In this document: one piece after another, positions 8,968 to 17,951 of the stretch
How the letters are laid out: every line of letters starts with the position of its first letter
Numbering within the stretch: position 1 is the stretch's first letter
NCBI RefSeq assembly: GCF_025060755.1
Contig: NZ_JANYUY010000001.1
Location: forward strand, 62,001-126,000
Length of the DNA: 64,000 nt
Source: Paenibacillus doosanensis
Lineage (GTDB): Bacteria > Bacillota > Bacilli > Paenibacillales > NBRC-103111
Direction: 5' to 3'
Made by a program: the position numbers and the translations under genes
The notes under the pieces: model-generated
Told to the model about the DNA's origin: nothing
The model's database searches: none
Seen by the model: the letters and a program-made list of their open reading frames with translations, nothing else

Positions 8968-9106
8968 CGGGTCTCACTCATTTCAGAAACTCAGTGTATG
9001 AACCAAATTATGCGTACGTCCGCCGGTGAAGTCAATAGCCGCCGTATGCGGAAGGGCTGGCAGATTCGGATTCGCCGCGTTCCGTAAGGCTCCGAAGGCA
9101 GCAGGA

Positions 9107-9136
9107 GGCCCCGCTTGTTCGCCGACAAGCGGGGCC
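9107..9136. terminator. perfect hairpin after the aldo/keto reductase gene
   Basis: A 12-bp stem GGCCCCGCTTGT/ACAAGCGGGGCC with a 6-nt loop sits 68 bp past the stop of the gene at 9204. A T-run is weak on both sides, so it is a possible rather than a certain terminator. Confidence 0.45.
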
Positions 9137-9203
9137 CTGTTCGTAAACAATGCTGCGAGCTTGGCTTCTATCTTCTGCCGGCGGCCACGGCCGCCGATTC
9201 CGG

Positions 9204-10082
9204 TTAAGCGATGGAGGTCGGAGCTCCGAACGGCGACCTGTAGCCATTGATCGCGTTCAAGACGCGCTGCGCCTCCTCGTCGCTCATGGAGCCGTACCGC
9301 TCGACCGCATCGACGATTTTCGGGAACAAATGGATGTCCCCCGCGCTGGCGAAGCCGGCGACTCCCTTGAACGACAGAACAAAGTGCACGCAGGCGTCGA
9401 TAATCTCCTGCCTGTCGAACGGCTCATACCAGGTCGCGTAGGCTCTGTCCTGCTCCTCGCCCCAAGGGCCTTTGGCGATCGCCTTGATAACCCGGAGCGC
9501 CGTGTTCTGCCTGTCCGCTTCCTCCAGCAGCGCATCGAAAGCCTCTCTGTATTCGGGAAGCGAATACAAGTGATAGTTAAGCGGCAGCAGCACGGTATCG
9601 AACGGGAATCTGCGCAGCGCTTCCAGATGAGTGACCGGAGCCTGATGCCCGTGGCCGGTAATGCCGATGGCCTTGATCACGCCTTCGTCCTTCGCCTCAA
9701 GCAGCGCTTCGAGGGCGCCTCCCGGAGCCGTACATTTGTCCAGCTCCTCGATCGTGCCGACGGCGTGCATTTGGAGCAGATCGAGCCGATCCGTCTGCAG
9801 CCGCTCCAGCGAGCGGTAAATTTGCTCCTTGGCCTTCTCCTTCGTCCTCTCGCCCGTTTTCGTGGCGAGGAAGATTTCGCCGCGAACCCGCGGCATCCAC
9901 GGTCCCATGCGAAGCTCGGCATCGCCGTAGCTCGCCGCCGTATCGAAATGGTTCACTCCATGCTTCAGAGCGAAGGAGATCGACGCGTCCGCCTCCTCCT
10001 GAGTCACCTGCCCAAGACTGGCGGCGCCGAACATGATGACGGAGCTCATATGCCCCAAACGGCCTACTTGACGTTGCAGCAT
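9204..10082 (-). CDS. aldo/keto reductase
   Basis: 292 residues of an (alpha/beta)8-barrel NADPH-dependent reductase. Recognisable are [12 protein letters not shown] (catalytic Asp and Tyr), ATKTGER (Lys) and LLQMHAVG (His). A strong AGGAGG precedes ATG 10082. It is 45 bp downstream of the ribosomal-protection gene and probably in the same transcript. Substrate unknown. Confidence 0.88.
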   Translation of the reverse strand: MLQRQVGRLGHMSSVIMFGAASLGQVTQEEADASISFALKHGVNHFDTAASYGDAELRMGPWMPRVRGEIFLATKTGERTKEKAKEQIYRSLERLQTDRLDLLQMHAVGTIEELDKCTAPGGALEALLEAKDEGVIKAIGITGHGHQAPVTHLEALRRFPFDTVLLPLNYHLYSLPEYREAFDALLEEADRQNTALRVIKAIAKGPWGEEQDRAYATWYEPFDRQEIIDACVHFVLSFKGVAGFASAGDIHLFPKIVDAVERYGSMSDEEAQRVLNAINGYRSPFGAPTSIA

Positions 10083-10127
10083 AACAATTGTCCTCCTTAT
10101 AGAGTGTGTTGATGCGGGCGAGCCCGC

Positions 10128-12146
10128 TTAAGACCTTGCGGCTCCCAGGGCGCTCCGCATGCTGAGAATATATTTGGACGTATCGAGAGGATTTACGCCC
10201 CTTCTCTGGCGCTCGACGACGGTGCCCGCGGGACATTCTCTATAGCCGCTGAACCGGGTAGCGAAAGTGCCCCGTCCTCCCGTGAGCATGCTGAGCTTCA
10301 CGGGAAATTCGAGCGAGCTCGAAACCGGTACCGTCCCTTCCACGTTAAAGCGCTCCCCGGTCATTTCCGGATAATCGAACTCCGCCCGCATGAGCGTCAG
10401 CTCATGTAAAATTTTGCCGCCGGCTTCTTCCGGAGCCGTAATCCGAAACTGCACATACGGCTCAAGCAGCGTCGTGCCCGTCCGGGCCAAGCCGTCCATA
10501 ATGCCCATCGGCGTAGCCAGCACGAAGTCAAGCGGATGCGTATGCCATACGTGATGTTCCCCTTCGACGAGCGTCACCTTCAGATCCGTCACCTCCCAGC
10601 CGAGCAGCCCCTGCTGCAGCGCTTCCGGCACTCTGCGGGCAACCTCGTTCTGGTACCCGGGGAGAAGCCGCTCCGGCTTGACAACGGAGCTGTAGCTCAG
10701 CCCGCTCCCGCGTTCCCCGGGCTCAATGCGGAATTTCAAGATCGCCCAGCAAGGCTTGGGCATCGTATAGGCGACAAAGCCGTAGCCTTCGGCCGACGGC
10801 GTCTCCTTATAGATGACCGTAGGCTTGCCGAACGCGGCGCTCAGACCGAAGCGGCTTTGCAGCACATGGGTCAGCACCTCCAGCTGGATCGGCCCGATAA
10901 TTTTCATGTGCAGCTCTCTCTCCAGCGGATGCCATTGCAAATCGAGCAGCGGGTCTTCTTCGGCCAGCTCCTGCAGCGCGGCGACCAGCTGCGGGTAATC
11001 CGCCGCCTGCGCAGGGCTCACCTGCACGGTCAACAGCGGCTCCGTCAGCCGATGCTCGGGCGCTACCGCGTCCGGGCTGCCTATAATATCGCCGATCCGT
11101 ACGCGGCTGAGACCGCAGACGCCGGCAATATCGCCCGCCTCCAGCACGCCGACGTCCTCCTGGTGGCCGGCGTGGATTTTGCGGATTTGCGTTACTTTCT
11201 CGTCCGTGCCGAGCGTAAAGTTGCGGATGACGTCGCGGTTCACGATCCGGCCCCCGTACAGCCGGACCATTGCGATCTTCCCCATCGCTTTGTCCCGCTC
11301 GAGCCGGAACACAATGCCCGACAGCGGGTCCTCCGCCCTGCCTGCCGGAGCCGGAAGCAGCTCCACTATCGCATCCATCAGCTCGGGGATGCCGATGCCT
11401 TTGCCGGCTGCGCTGTACAGAAGCGGCTGCACCTTGCCCTGCCGGGTAAGCTCCGTCAGGCTATCGATAAGCCTCTCGTCGCTGACAGGCATGCCGCCGA
11501 CATAATCGTCCAGCAGGGCTTCGTCCTGCTCCGCCAGCCGCTCCAGCAGCGCATCGTAATCCTCCTGGAGATCGTCCGCCGCACGGGCAACGGTTCCGTC
11601 CCCCCGGCGGTTCCACAACCGCAAAACCGAACGGAAGTCCTCCTCTGTACCGGAATACCGCTGAACCGGAACGATGCCGCCGGACAAAAAGCGGTTTAAT
11701 TCCTTCAGCACGCCGGTCGGATTCGCTCCCACCCGGTCCATTTTATTGATGACGATGAGGGTTGGAATTTTTAGTGCCTCAAGCGCCCGCCACAACGTCT
11801 CCGTATGCGCCTGCACGCCCTCCACCGCCGAAACGATCAGGATGGCGCCGTCCAATATGCGCAGCGAGCGCTCGACTTCGGACGAGAAATCGACGTGCCC
11901 GGGCGTGTCGATCAAATTGACCGTGCATCCCTTCCATTGGAACGCCGTCGATGCGGCGCGGACGGAGATGCCCCGCTCCCGTTCGATGTCCAGCCAGTCG
12001 GTCTGCGCCGTACCGGCGTCGACGCGGCCGAGACTGCGGATGCGACCGCTTTCGTACAGTATGTGCTCGGTCGTCGTCGTTTTCCCCGCATCGACATGGG
12101 CGACGATGCCGATATTTCTTATTGCCGATTGATTGTGATCCATCAT
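10128..12146 (-). CDS. TetM-family ribosomal protection GTPase (EF-G-like translation factor)
   Basis: 672 residues from ATG 12146. G1 is AHVDAGKTTTTEHIL, G3 DTPGHVDF, G4 NKMDR; these and the EF-G-like domains II-V match the ribosomal-protection family (TetM, TetB(P), OtrA). These proteins bind the 70S ribosome and release tetracycline. In domain IV the stretch TTLLEPYVQFRITAPEE matches the TetM LLEPY-x-x-F-x-I-x-AP region. The protein is somewhat longer than TetM (639). ATG 12146 is chosen because GGAG lies 12 nt before it; ATG 12164 has no good site. It is probably a chromosomal homologue; whether it gives resistance is not shown by sequence. Confidence 0.85.
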   Translation of the reverse strand: MMDHNQSAIRNIGIVAHVDAGKTTTTEHILYESGRIRSLGRVDAGTAQTDWLDIERERGISVRAASTAFQWKGCTVNLIDTPGHVDFSSEVERSLRILDGAILIVSAVEGVQAHTETLWRALEALKIPTLIVINKMDRVGANPTGVLKELNRFLSGGIVPVQRYSGTEEDFRSVLRLWNRRGDGTVARAADDLQEDYDALLERLAEQDEALLDDYVGGMPVSDERLIDSLTELTRQGKVQPLLYSAAGKGIGIPELMDAIVELLPAPAGRAEDPLSGIVFRLERDKAMGKIAMVRLYGGRIVNRDVIRNFTLGTDEKVTQIRKIHAGHQEDVGVLEAGDIAGVCGLSRVRIGDIIGSPDAVAPEHRLTEPLLTVQVSPAQAADYPQLVAALQELAEEDPLLDLQWHPLERELHMKIIGPIQLEVLTHVLQSRFGLSAAFGKPTVIYKETPSAEGYGFVAYTMPKPCWAILKFRIEPGERGSGLSYSSVVKPERLLPGYQNEVARRVPEALQQGLLGWEVTDLKVTLVEGEHHVWHTHPLDFVLATPMGIMDGLARTGTTLLEPYVQFRITAPEEAGGKILHELTLMRAEFDYPEMTGERFNVEGTVPVSSSLEFPVKLSMLTGGRGTFATRFSGYRECPAGTVVERQRRGVNPLDTSKYILSMRSALGAARS

Positions 12147-12217
12147 GATGTGCCGCTTCTCCATTCTCGACTCGGATTCGGATTCCGTTTGCCGATTCTC
12201 GAAGCGCAGCCTTCACC

Positions 12218-13186
12218 TCATCTTTCTTCGGTGCGGTCGGTCGCCGGCGGCGGCGTTACGGACAAAGCGGATATTTCGCCGCGCCACTCCGGCGTCATCG
12301 CAATATCCAAAGCGGCAAGCGACGGCTCCAGCTGCTCGACATTGCGCGCTCCGATAATCGGCGCCGTAACGGCGGGATGAGACATCACCCACGCTACGGC
12401 AAGCGAAGCCGGATGAAGCTCCCGTTCAAGCGCATAGTCGGTAAACTTCTCGGCCGTTTCGTAATACTGCTGCTCCGCGTACCGTTCGATATAATTTTTC
12501 TGCTCCATCAGCCGTCCCTGCTGCGGCCTGCGGTCGCGGCCGTACTTGCCGGTCAGCAGCCCTCCGCCGAGCGGGCTGTAGCTGATGACTCCGATTTGCT
12601 CGGATTCGGCCATCGGCAAAATCTCGACCTCCGCCTGCCGCTTCGCCAAATTGTACATCGGCTGGATGCACTCGAAACGGGCCAGGCTCTCCTTGGCGGC
12701 GATCCCCTGCGCTTTGGCGATTTGCCATGCCGCCCAATTGCTTACGGCCGGATACAATATTTTGCCTTGGCTCTGTAAATCGTCGAGGGCGCGAAGCGTC
12801 TCTTCCATCGGCGTCTTCGGATCGAAATGATGAACGAAATACAGATCGAGCCTGTCGGTCCCGAGCCGCTTCAAGCTTTGCTCTACCGCGAGCATAATAT
12901 GTCTGCGCGACAAGCCGCGGTCGTTGACCCCTTGCCCCGTAGGGAAGCAAACTTTGGACGTCAGGACGATCTCGTCACGGCAGTCCTCGATGCAGCGGCC
13001 CAAAATCTCCTCGGAAACCCCTCGGTTATATACGTTCGCCGTATCGAAGAAGTTGATGCCCGCTTCTCTGCAGCGGTTAAACATCGCGCGGGATTCCGCC
13101 TCGTCGGCCGGCCCCCCGAACGACATCGTCCCGAAGCATAAGCTCGATACCTGTATCCCCGTTTTTCCCAATGTGCGGTATTCCAT
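12218..13186 (-). CDS. aldo/keto reductase
   Basis: 322 residues. The active-site tetrad is visible: FFDTANVYNRG (Asp, Tyr), LTSKVCF (Lys), YFVHHFD (His). The C-terminal SHPAVTAPIIGARNVEQLE is the NADP-binding end of the family. A GGAGG lies shortly upstream of ATG 13186. The ribosomal-protection gene follows on the same strand after 71 bp. It is more similar to the YhdN-like subgroup than to the second reductase at 9204. Substrate unknown. Confidence 0.9.
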   Translation of the reverse strand: MEYRTLGKTGIQVSSLCFGTMSFGGPADEAESRAMFNRCREAGINFFDTANVYNRGVSEEILGRCIEDCRDEIVLTSKVCFPTGQGVNDRGLSRRHIMLAVEQSLKRLGTDRLDLYFVHHFDPKTPMEETLRALDDLQSQGKILYPAVSNWAAWQIAKAQGIAAKESLARFECIQPMYNLAKRQAEVEILPMAESEQIGVISYSPLGGGLLTGKYGRDRRPQQGRLMEQKNYIERYAEQQYYETAEKFTDYALERELHPASLAVAWVMSHPAVTAPIIGARNVEQLEPSLAALDIAMTPEWRGEISALSVTPPPATDRTEER

Positions 13187-13250
13187 CTCCTAAATCTCCT
13201 CCCTATCGTTAACGGTCGTCTTTTTTCCGTAATATCGCTAAAGCTCAGCT

Positions 13251-13658
13251 TCAGCTGTTTAACTGCGGCGAACCCGGCATCAGCTGCATGAACTCGATCC
13301 GGTTGCCGTCAGGGTCTTTGGCCCAGCATTGATAGTTGGTATCTTTCCCCATTTTCGGTTCCACGTCCAGCGCAATGCCGTTCTTCTTCAAATGCTCGGC
13401 GACGGCGTGAATATCCTCCACCTCAAGACACAGATGATTGAAGCCGATCGGCTTATCCACCGGAGCCGGCTTGTTCAGCCCGCCGTAGAACAGCTCGATA
13501 AACTGGCCTTCGCATACTTTCAGATAAACGATCCAAGGCTTGTCCGCCGCGTCGTGCAGCTCGAAAGCCTTTGCAAAACCAAGCACATTGCAGTAAAAAT
13601 GTAGCGATTGCTCCATATCCTTCACAGTAAGCGCCAAATGACCGATTCGTTTAATCAA
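13251..13658 (-). CDS. VOC family (glyoxalase/bleomycin-resistance fold) protein
   Basis: 135 residues of one vicinal-oxygen-chelate module pair. It begins IKRIGHLALTVKDMEQSLHFY and ends with DPDGNRIEFMQL. Candidate metal ligands are the first-strand His, the Glu in GQFIELFYGG, the His in FNHLCLEVED and the Glu near the end, as in glyoxalase I. The start is TTG 13658, preceded by GGGGAGG. It may detoxify methylglyoxal or act on another small molecule. Confidence 0.82.
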   Translation of the reverse strand: MIKRIGHLALTVKDMEQSLHFYCNVLGFAKAFELHDAADKPWIVYLKVCEGQFIELFYGGLNKPAPVDKPIGFNHLCLEVEDIHAVAEHLKKNGIALDVEPKMGKDTNYQCWAKDPDGNRIEFMQLMPGSPQLNS

Positions 13659-13796
13659 TTGCCCCAGCCTCCCCGCTAATAATAGAACCTGTTACCATCA
13701 TATAAAAAATCGCCGCGAAATATAAGGAGTGAATAAGTTTTCATTTAGTTACGTTAAGGTAAGTAGGGTCCGCCGCCCCGGCCGATGCAAAAAAAA

Positions 13797-13829
13797 TCCC
13801 AAATCCTGCCGCGAGGCGGGAGATGAGAT
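13797..13829 (-). terminator. Rho-independent terminator of the MFS exporter gene
   Basis: An imperfect stem centred on CCCGCC-TCGC-GGCAGG, followed on the minus strand by eight T residues; it lies 16 bp after the stop codon. Confidence 0.7.
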
Positions 13830-13844
13830 CTTTTTCCGTGAAGC

Positions 13845-15308
13845 TTATCCCTCGGAGGATTCGGCATATTTGGCCGAATAAGCGTGATACATCCGCCAGC
13901 CCGTGAGCAGAGCCGCCACCAGGCAAATGCAGGAGGAGACGATAAATACGGTGTGCATCCCGCTGAGAAAAATATCCGGACGGCCGGGAATAAGCCCCGT
14001 GACCCGATGACCCGCTTTGCTGCTCATAACATGGAACAGCAGCGTCGTCGCGATCGTAATTCCTACGACCATCCCCACATTGCGGACGAGCGAATTGATG
14101 CTGCCCGCCGAGCCGAGTCTGGTGCGCGGAACCTGCGACATGATCAGAGCGTTGTTGGGAGATTGAAACAGCCCGCTGCCGATGCCGAGCATCGCGATCC
14201 ACAAGCCTACGACCGCCAAATGACTGCCGTCATGCAGCGCGGCCAGCCCGAACTGGGCGATCACCATCACGATCAATCCGGCAAAAGTTAGCGGCTCGGA
14301 CCCTATTTTATCGGAAAGCGCCCCGCTGACCGGAGCGACGATCACCATGCAGATCGGGAACAGCATCAGCAAAAAACCGGCCGCGAACGGAGACAAATTC
14401 AGCATGTTCTGCGCATAGAACGGGGCGATAATATTGAAGCAGAAATTCGCCGAAAAGACGAGAAACCCGCATAAAATACTGACCGAAAACAGCACATTTT
14501 TAAACAGCGACAGCTCGATAAGCGGCTCCGTCCGGGTACGCTCCGCACGCAGAAACAGCGCGAACGCAATAACCGCAACGAGCAGCGAGAGAACAATCCA
14601 ACGATTGCCGTATCCGGCCTGCTGACCGAGCAGCAGCCCCGTAAACAGGGTAACGATAAATACGGCGAACAGCAGACTGCCCGGAGCGTCGATCCTCGAC
14701 TTCACTTTGACCAGATCGGCGGGGAGCACCTTCCATCCGATCAGGATGGCGATAAGGCCGATCGGCACGTTCACCCAAAAAATATATTCCCAGCCCAGCG
14801 AGGAAATGATGATGCCGCCGAGACTCGGGCCCGCGATGCTTCCGAGCGAGACGAAGGTGCCGATGAACCCGAGCGCCTTGCCGCGCTCCTTCGCCGGAAA
14901 TATGTCGGTTATGACCCCTTGGCTCGTTGCCATCATTATGGAAGCTCCCAGCGCTTGAATAACCCGCGATATGATCAAGAACGTAAGCGAGCCGCTAAGT
15001 CCGCACAACAGCGAGCCCGCGATGAAAATATAGGCGCCCAGTTTGAACACGCGGATTTTGCCGACCATATCCCCGAGCTTCCCGAAAAACAGGATCACGG
15101 TGCAAATCGCCATCAAATATCCTGTCGTCACCCATTCAATTTGGGCGATCGGCAGCCCTAACCGCTCGGACAGAACGGGCAAAGCGATATTGACAATGCT
15201 GCCGTCCAGCGTGGACATAAACGTAAATAAATTAAGGACGATCAGAATAATCCAGCGTTTCTGCTGGACGGCGGCATCTTCCTGATACGTTTTAAAAGAC
15301 GGATTCAT
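13845..15308 (-). CDS. MFS drug exporter, DHA2 (EmrB/QacA) family
   Basis: 487 residues with about 14 membrane helices, the DHA2 number. After a 15-residue cytosolic start comes LNLFTFMSTLDGSIVNIALP, the family helix 1 with its conserved Asp (LDGSIVNIALP). Loop 2-3 carries GKLGDMVGKIRVF and helix 5 the G-x-x-x-GPxxGG antiporter motif (SIAGPSLGGIII). It is proton-driven export of lipophilic or cationic compounds by family. It is divergent from a MarR regulator, with two palindromes in between, the classic arrangement of a drug-inducible pump. ATG 15308 follows GGAGG. Confidence 0.92.
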   Translation of the reverse strand: MNPSFKTYQEDAAVQQKRWIILIVLNLFTFMSTLDGSIVNIALPVLSERLGLPIAQIEWVTTGYLMAICTVILFFGKLGDMVGKIRVFKLGAYIFIAGSLLCGLSGSLTFLIISRVIQALGASIMMATSQGVITDIFPAKERGKALGFIGTFVSLGSIAGPSLGGIIISSLGWEYIFWVNVPIGLIAILIGWKVLPADLVKVKSRIDAPGSLLFAVFIVTLFTGLLLGQQAGYGNRWIVLSLLVAVIAFALFLRAERTRTEPLIELSLFKNVLFSVSILCGFLVFSANFCFNIIAPFYAQNMLNLSPFAAGFLLMLFPICMVIVAPVSGALSDKIGSEPLTFAGLIVMVIAQFGLAALHDGSHLAVVGLWIAMLGIGSGLFQSPNNALIMSQVPRTRLGSAGSINSLVRNVGMVVGITIATTLLFHVMSSKAGHRVTGLIPGRPDIFLSGMHTVFIVSSCICLVAALLTGWRMYHAYSAKYAESSEG

Positions 15309-15336
15309 AAGTAACCTCCTGAACTTCGGCGTATTT

Positions 15337-15360
15337 AATTAGTTGCAGGCTCAACCAATT
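15337..15360. promoter_or_regulatory. candidate MarR operator 1
   Basis: A 24-bp imperfect palindrome AATTrGTTG-N6-CAACyAATT, located between the divergent MFS and MarR genes. Confidence 0.6.
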
Positions 15361-15383
15361 ATTCGTAATCACTTTACCTCATA

Positions 15384-15403
15384 TTAGTTGCATGCGCAAC
15401 AAT
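15384..15403. promoter_or_regulatory. candidate MarR operator 2
   Basis: It shares the TTAGTTGCA-x-GC-x-CAAC core with the site at 15337-15360; the inner GTTGC-ATGC-GCAAC is a perfect inverted repeat. It is placed upstream of both divergent genes. Confidence 0.6.
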
Positions 15404-15487
15404 GTTCAGATAAAATATTTTTATAGCGCTTGCTTTTCTCGAACGTTCTCGGGATGTCATTTAATTTTTCCCAAAAGAGGTATACCT

Positions 15488-15928
15488 ATGAAAAAGGAAC
15501 CCATCGGCAAGCTTATTTCTTACATTCACCGTTCCAGTCAAAAAATACTCGCCAAACGGCTCGCTCCTCACGGAATCGGAAGCGGCGGGCAGTACAGCTT
15601 CCTGAAGGCCGTTCTCCACAGCCCGGGCATCAATCAGGATCAGCTTACCCACAAGCTTAAATTCGATAAAGCTACCACTGCGCGGTCCATCAAGCAGCTG
15701 GAGCAATCGGGGTACATCAGCCGGACTCCCGATCCGAACGACCGGCGGTCCCAGCTTGTCTATCCGACGCTAAAGGCTAAGCAATTCGCCCCCGTTTTGC
15801 AGTCGATTCTCGATGATTTCAATCAGAGGCTTGTCTTGCACTTAAACAAGGAAGAAGAGGAGCTGCTGCTCGGGCTGCTCCACAAAATCGGCCGCAGCAT
15901 CGAATCGGACGACGAACCGCAGGGTTAA
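15488..15928 (+). CDS. MarR family transcriptional regulator
   Basis: 146 residues with a winged helix: INQDQLTHKLKFDKATTARSIKQLEQSGYI is the recognition region, followed by the wing RTPDPNDRRSQLV (the DxRxxxxxLT-like signature). ATG 15488 is chosen for the AGAGGT site and for the family N-terminus; a longer upstream frame crosses the operator region. It probably represses the divergent MFS exporter and is released by ligand. The LysR gene starts 49 bp downstream. Confidence 0.9.
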   Translation: MKKEPIGKLISYIHRSSQKILAKRLAPHGIGSGGQYSFLKAVLHSPGINQDQLTHKLKFDKATTARSIKQLEQSGYISRTPDPNDRRSQLVYPTLKAKQFAPVLQSILDDFNQRLVLHLNKEEEELLLGLLHKIGRSIESDDEPQG

Positions 15929-15977
15929 GGATCGCGTATTTCCCGAAGCTGCAGATCAAGGAAGGACAAAGCGAATT

Positions 15978-16862
15978 ATGGATATTAGACAACTGCGCTA
16001 TTTTATCGCCATCGCCGAAGAACGCAAAATCTCCGCCGCGGCCCAAAGGCTGCATCTGTCCCAGCCCCCGCTGAGCCAACAGCTCAAAGCGATGGAGGAG
16101 GAGCTCGGAACCGTCCTGGTCGAGCGAAGCGGCAAGCTGCTGGAGTTAACCGAATCCGGCAAAGCGTTGTATCGCTACGCTCTGCAAATGACGCAGCTGA
16201 TGGAGGAAGCCGTTTCCGAAGTGAAGGAGGTCGGCAACGGCGTCAAAGGATGTCTAAACATCGGGGTCAACACCTTGTCCTCCGTAGAACTGCCGGGACT
16301 GCTCCATCAGTTTAAGCGGCTCTACCCCCATGTTACTTACAAAATTCAGCAGAACGAATCTTCCCGGCTGTGCGATCTGGTGAAGAACCGCGCGCTGGAG
16401 CTGGCGCTTATCCGCTTGCCCCTGCAATTGGACGACTTCTCCGTATTCCACCTGCGCAACGAGCCGTTCTACTTTATCACTTCGCTTCAGGCGTTTTCCT
16501 CCCGCAAGGAAGCGGCGCTTTCCGAATTGTCGGGCTATCCGCTAATACTGCCCAGCACCGAAGGCTTAGGGGTGCACTATTCCATTCTGATGGCGTTCTC
16601 CGAACAGCACATGAAGCCGAACATCGCCGCCGAATGCTCCGACATCCCGATGCTGCTCCGTCTGGTATCATCCGGCTTCGGCTCGGCCCTCGTGCCCGCA
16701 ACGGTCATTGCCCAGCTGTCGGACCCCACAATCCGCGCCGTTAAAATAACGGACCCGCCTTTGTCGGCGGCGGCGGGACTCATCTGGCTGAAAGGACACC
16801 ATCTATCCGCTGCCGCGCAGCACTTTATCGAGCTGCTTATGAACAAATCCGGGGATGCTTAA
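15978..16862 (+). CDS. LysR family transcriptional regulator
   Basis: 294 residues. The N-terminal helix-turn-helix is typical (MDIRQLRYFIAIAEE, ISAAAQRLHLSQPPLSQQLK), followed by the periplasmic-binding-like effector domain from about residue 90. No obvious divergent target gene is adjacent; the same-strand MarR gene is upstream, so the target is unknown. AAGGA lies before ATG 15978. Confidence 0.92.
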   Translation: MDIRQLRYFIAIAEERKISAAAQRLHLSQPPLSQQLKAMEEELGTVLVERSGKLLELTESGKALYRYALQMTQLMEEAVSEVKEVGNGVKGCLNIGVNTLSSVELPGLLHQFKRLYPHVTYKIQQNESSRLCDLVKNRALELALIRLPLQLDDFSVFHLRNEPFYFITSLQAFSSRKEAALSELSGYPLILPSTEGLGVHYSILMAFSEQHMKPNIAAECSDIPMLLRLVSSGFGSALVPATVIAQLSDPTIRAVKITDPPLSAAAGLIWLKGHHLSAAAQHFIELLMNKSGDA

Positions 16863-16935
16863 GCGTTCGGACGAAAAAAATGATGCGCGGCTGGTTCCCG
16901 TGGATGACCGGAAGCTTACGGTCTAACCGAAGCAA

Positions 16936-17175
16936 GAACAAATCCCCCAAAAGCCATCCATGCCGCTACGCGGCACCACAGACAATGGAAATGGGGTACC
17001 AAGAGTAATTTCCAGGGTAGTGACGTGAAGCTCTGAAGCTTATTCCGTCCGCATCCAGCCTAAGCTGGATCGGCGTCTAACCATTCCGCTGGGATCGTTC
17101 TATGGGTAGACATTACTTTCGGGGGAGCCTCCCGGATATCCACAGGAAATTGCTCCGCATCATTTCCTAAACAAC
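16936..17175 (-). repeat. dispersed 240-bp repeat element, copy 2
   Basis: Near-identical to 1803-2041 with scattered substitutions, same orientation. The ATCCAGC/GCTGGAT hairpin is intact, whereas the ATATCC/GGATAT one has diverged to ATATCC/GGAAAT. It abuts the T-tract of the terminator for the gene at 17219. With flanks it fills the 356-bp gap between the LysR gene and the next gene. Confidence 0.8.
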
Positions 17176-17179
17176 GAAA

Positions 17180-17211
17180 AAGAGCGACGTCCTAAGCTGC
17201 CCGCCGCTCTT
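17180..17211 (-). terminator. Rho-independent terminator of the small basic protein gene
   Basis: Stem AAGAGCGGCG/CGTCGCTCTT on the minus strand followed by TTTTT, directly next to repeat copy 2. Confidence 0.7.
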
Positions 17212-17218
17212 CACCGAT

Positions 17219-17677
17219 TCAACGTCTTTTGACGGAGCCGCCGCGCCGAACCGGCTTGCGCCCTCTGCCGGTTCGGAGGCTGGCCGTCGTGGCCTTGGCT
17301 CCGCCGAATGCTCCGATCATTTTAAAAATCGGCCCCATCTGCTGAAATAACTTGAACACTTGCTGCGCTTTGGTCATCATCGAGATAATGCCGTCAATGC
17401 CGCCGAAGCTGCTTAAGAGGGACGCCCTCTGCTCGGCTGGCGCCGCCGCCGGAGCCGACGAAGCTTCTTCCCTGGCTGGAAAGCCGCCCATGGCATTGTC
17501 CTGCCCCAAACCGCCGAAGCCCTGCAAGCCTGAGGAGGTCGAAGGCAATATGTCGCTGTCGGAGAAGGAGTCCTTGACCGACCTCGGACGTCTCGCTTTC
17601 GGCTTCGGCACACTCTTCTTGACGGATCTCAGCGTTGCGCTGCGCGTCCTGGACACGTAAACTTTTTTCATACCCAT
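17219..17677 (-). CDS. small basic protein of unknown function
   Basis: 152 residues. The N-terminus (1-40) and C-terminus (130-152) are rich in Arg, Lys and Ser; the middle is Ser/Ala/Gly-rich. A conserved-looking amphipathic block lies at about 88-125 (GGIDGIISMMTKAQQVF, KLFQQMGPIFKMIGAFGG). The block recalls YqfQ/VrrA-like proteins of Bacillales, but I cannot assign it firmly. There is no signal peptide. A clear terminator follows, supporting a real transcript. It could be a spore or nucleic-acid-associated protein; that is a guess from its charge. Confidence 0.6.
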   Translation of the reverse strand: MGMKKVYVSRTRSATLRSVKKSVPKPKARRPRSVKDSFSDSDILPSTSSGLQGFGGLGQDNAMGGFPAREEASSAPAAAPAEQRASLLSSFGGIDGIISMMTKAQQVFKLFQQMGPIFKMIGAFGGAKATTASLRTGRGRKPVRRGGSVKRR

Positions 17678-17893
17678 CCCATTCCTTTGCAGTGTGCTCA
17701 GTTTCGTTGGCTGTGACCTGGCTGCCGCCAGGTACTGACATCCAACTTGTCTATGCTATACACTATGCGTCCGCTCGGCAAATAGCATGGGTTAATGAAC
17801 CCGGTAAGGCTCAATTGTGCGTTTGTCCTTCACGAAGCTCCTCCCGATGAAAAAAGGCATACCCGCCGCTTGTTCCCCGTAAAATAAACTTGA

Positions 17894-17936
17894 GAACAAA
17901 TCCCTCCAAAGTGACGCAATGCTCTGAAGCGTATAC
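17894..17936 (-). repeat. remnant of the 240-bp repeat (both ends of a deleted copy)
   Basis: GAACAAATCCC joined directly to AAAGTGACGCAATGCTCTGAAGC matches the start and the middle of the full repeat with the part between deleted. It lies 16 bp past the ytaF stop. Confidence 0.55.
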
Positions 17937-17951
17937 TCCTGCAGCGGCGGA

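Noticed and set aside
10536-11699. 387-codon plus-strand ORF opposite the ribosomal-protection gene
   Set aside because: No motif; the opposite strand has intact GTPase boxes.
10128-12146. housekeeping elongation factor G
   Set aside because: Length, the N-terminus and the domain IV LLEPY stretch fit the ribosomal-protection branch better than EF-G (about 690 aa with different switch and domain IV motifs).
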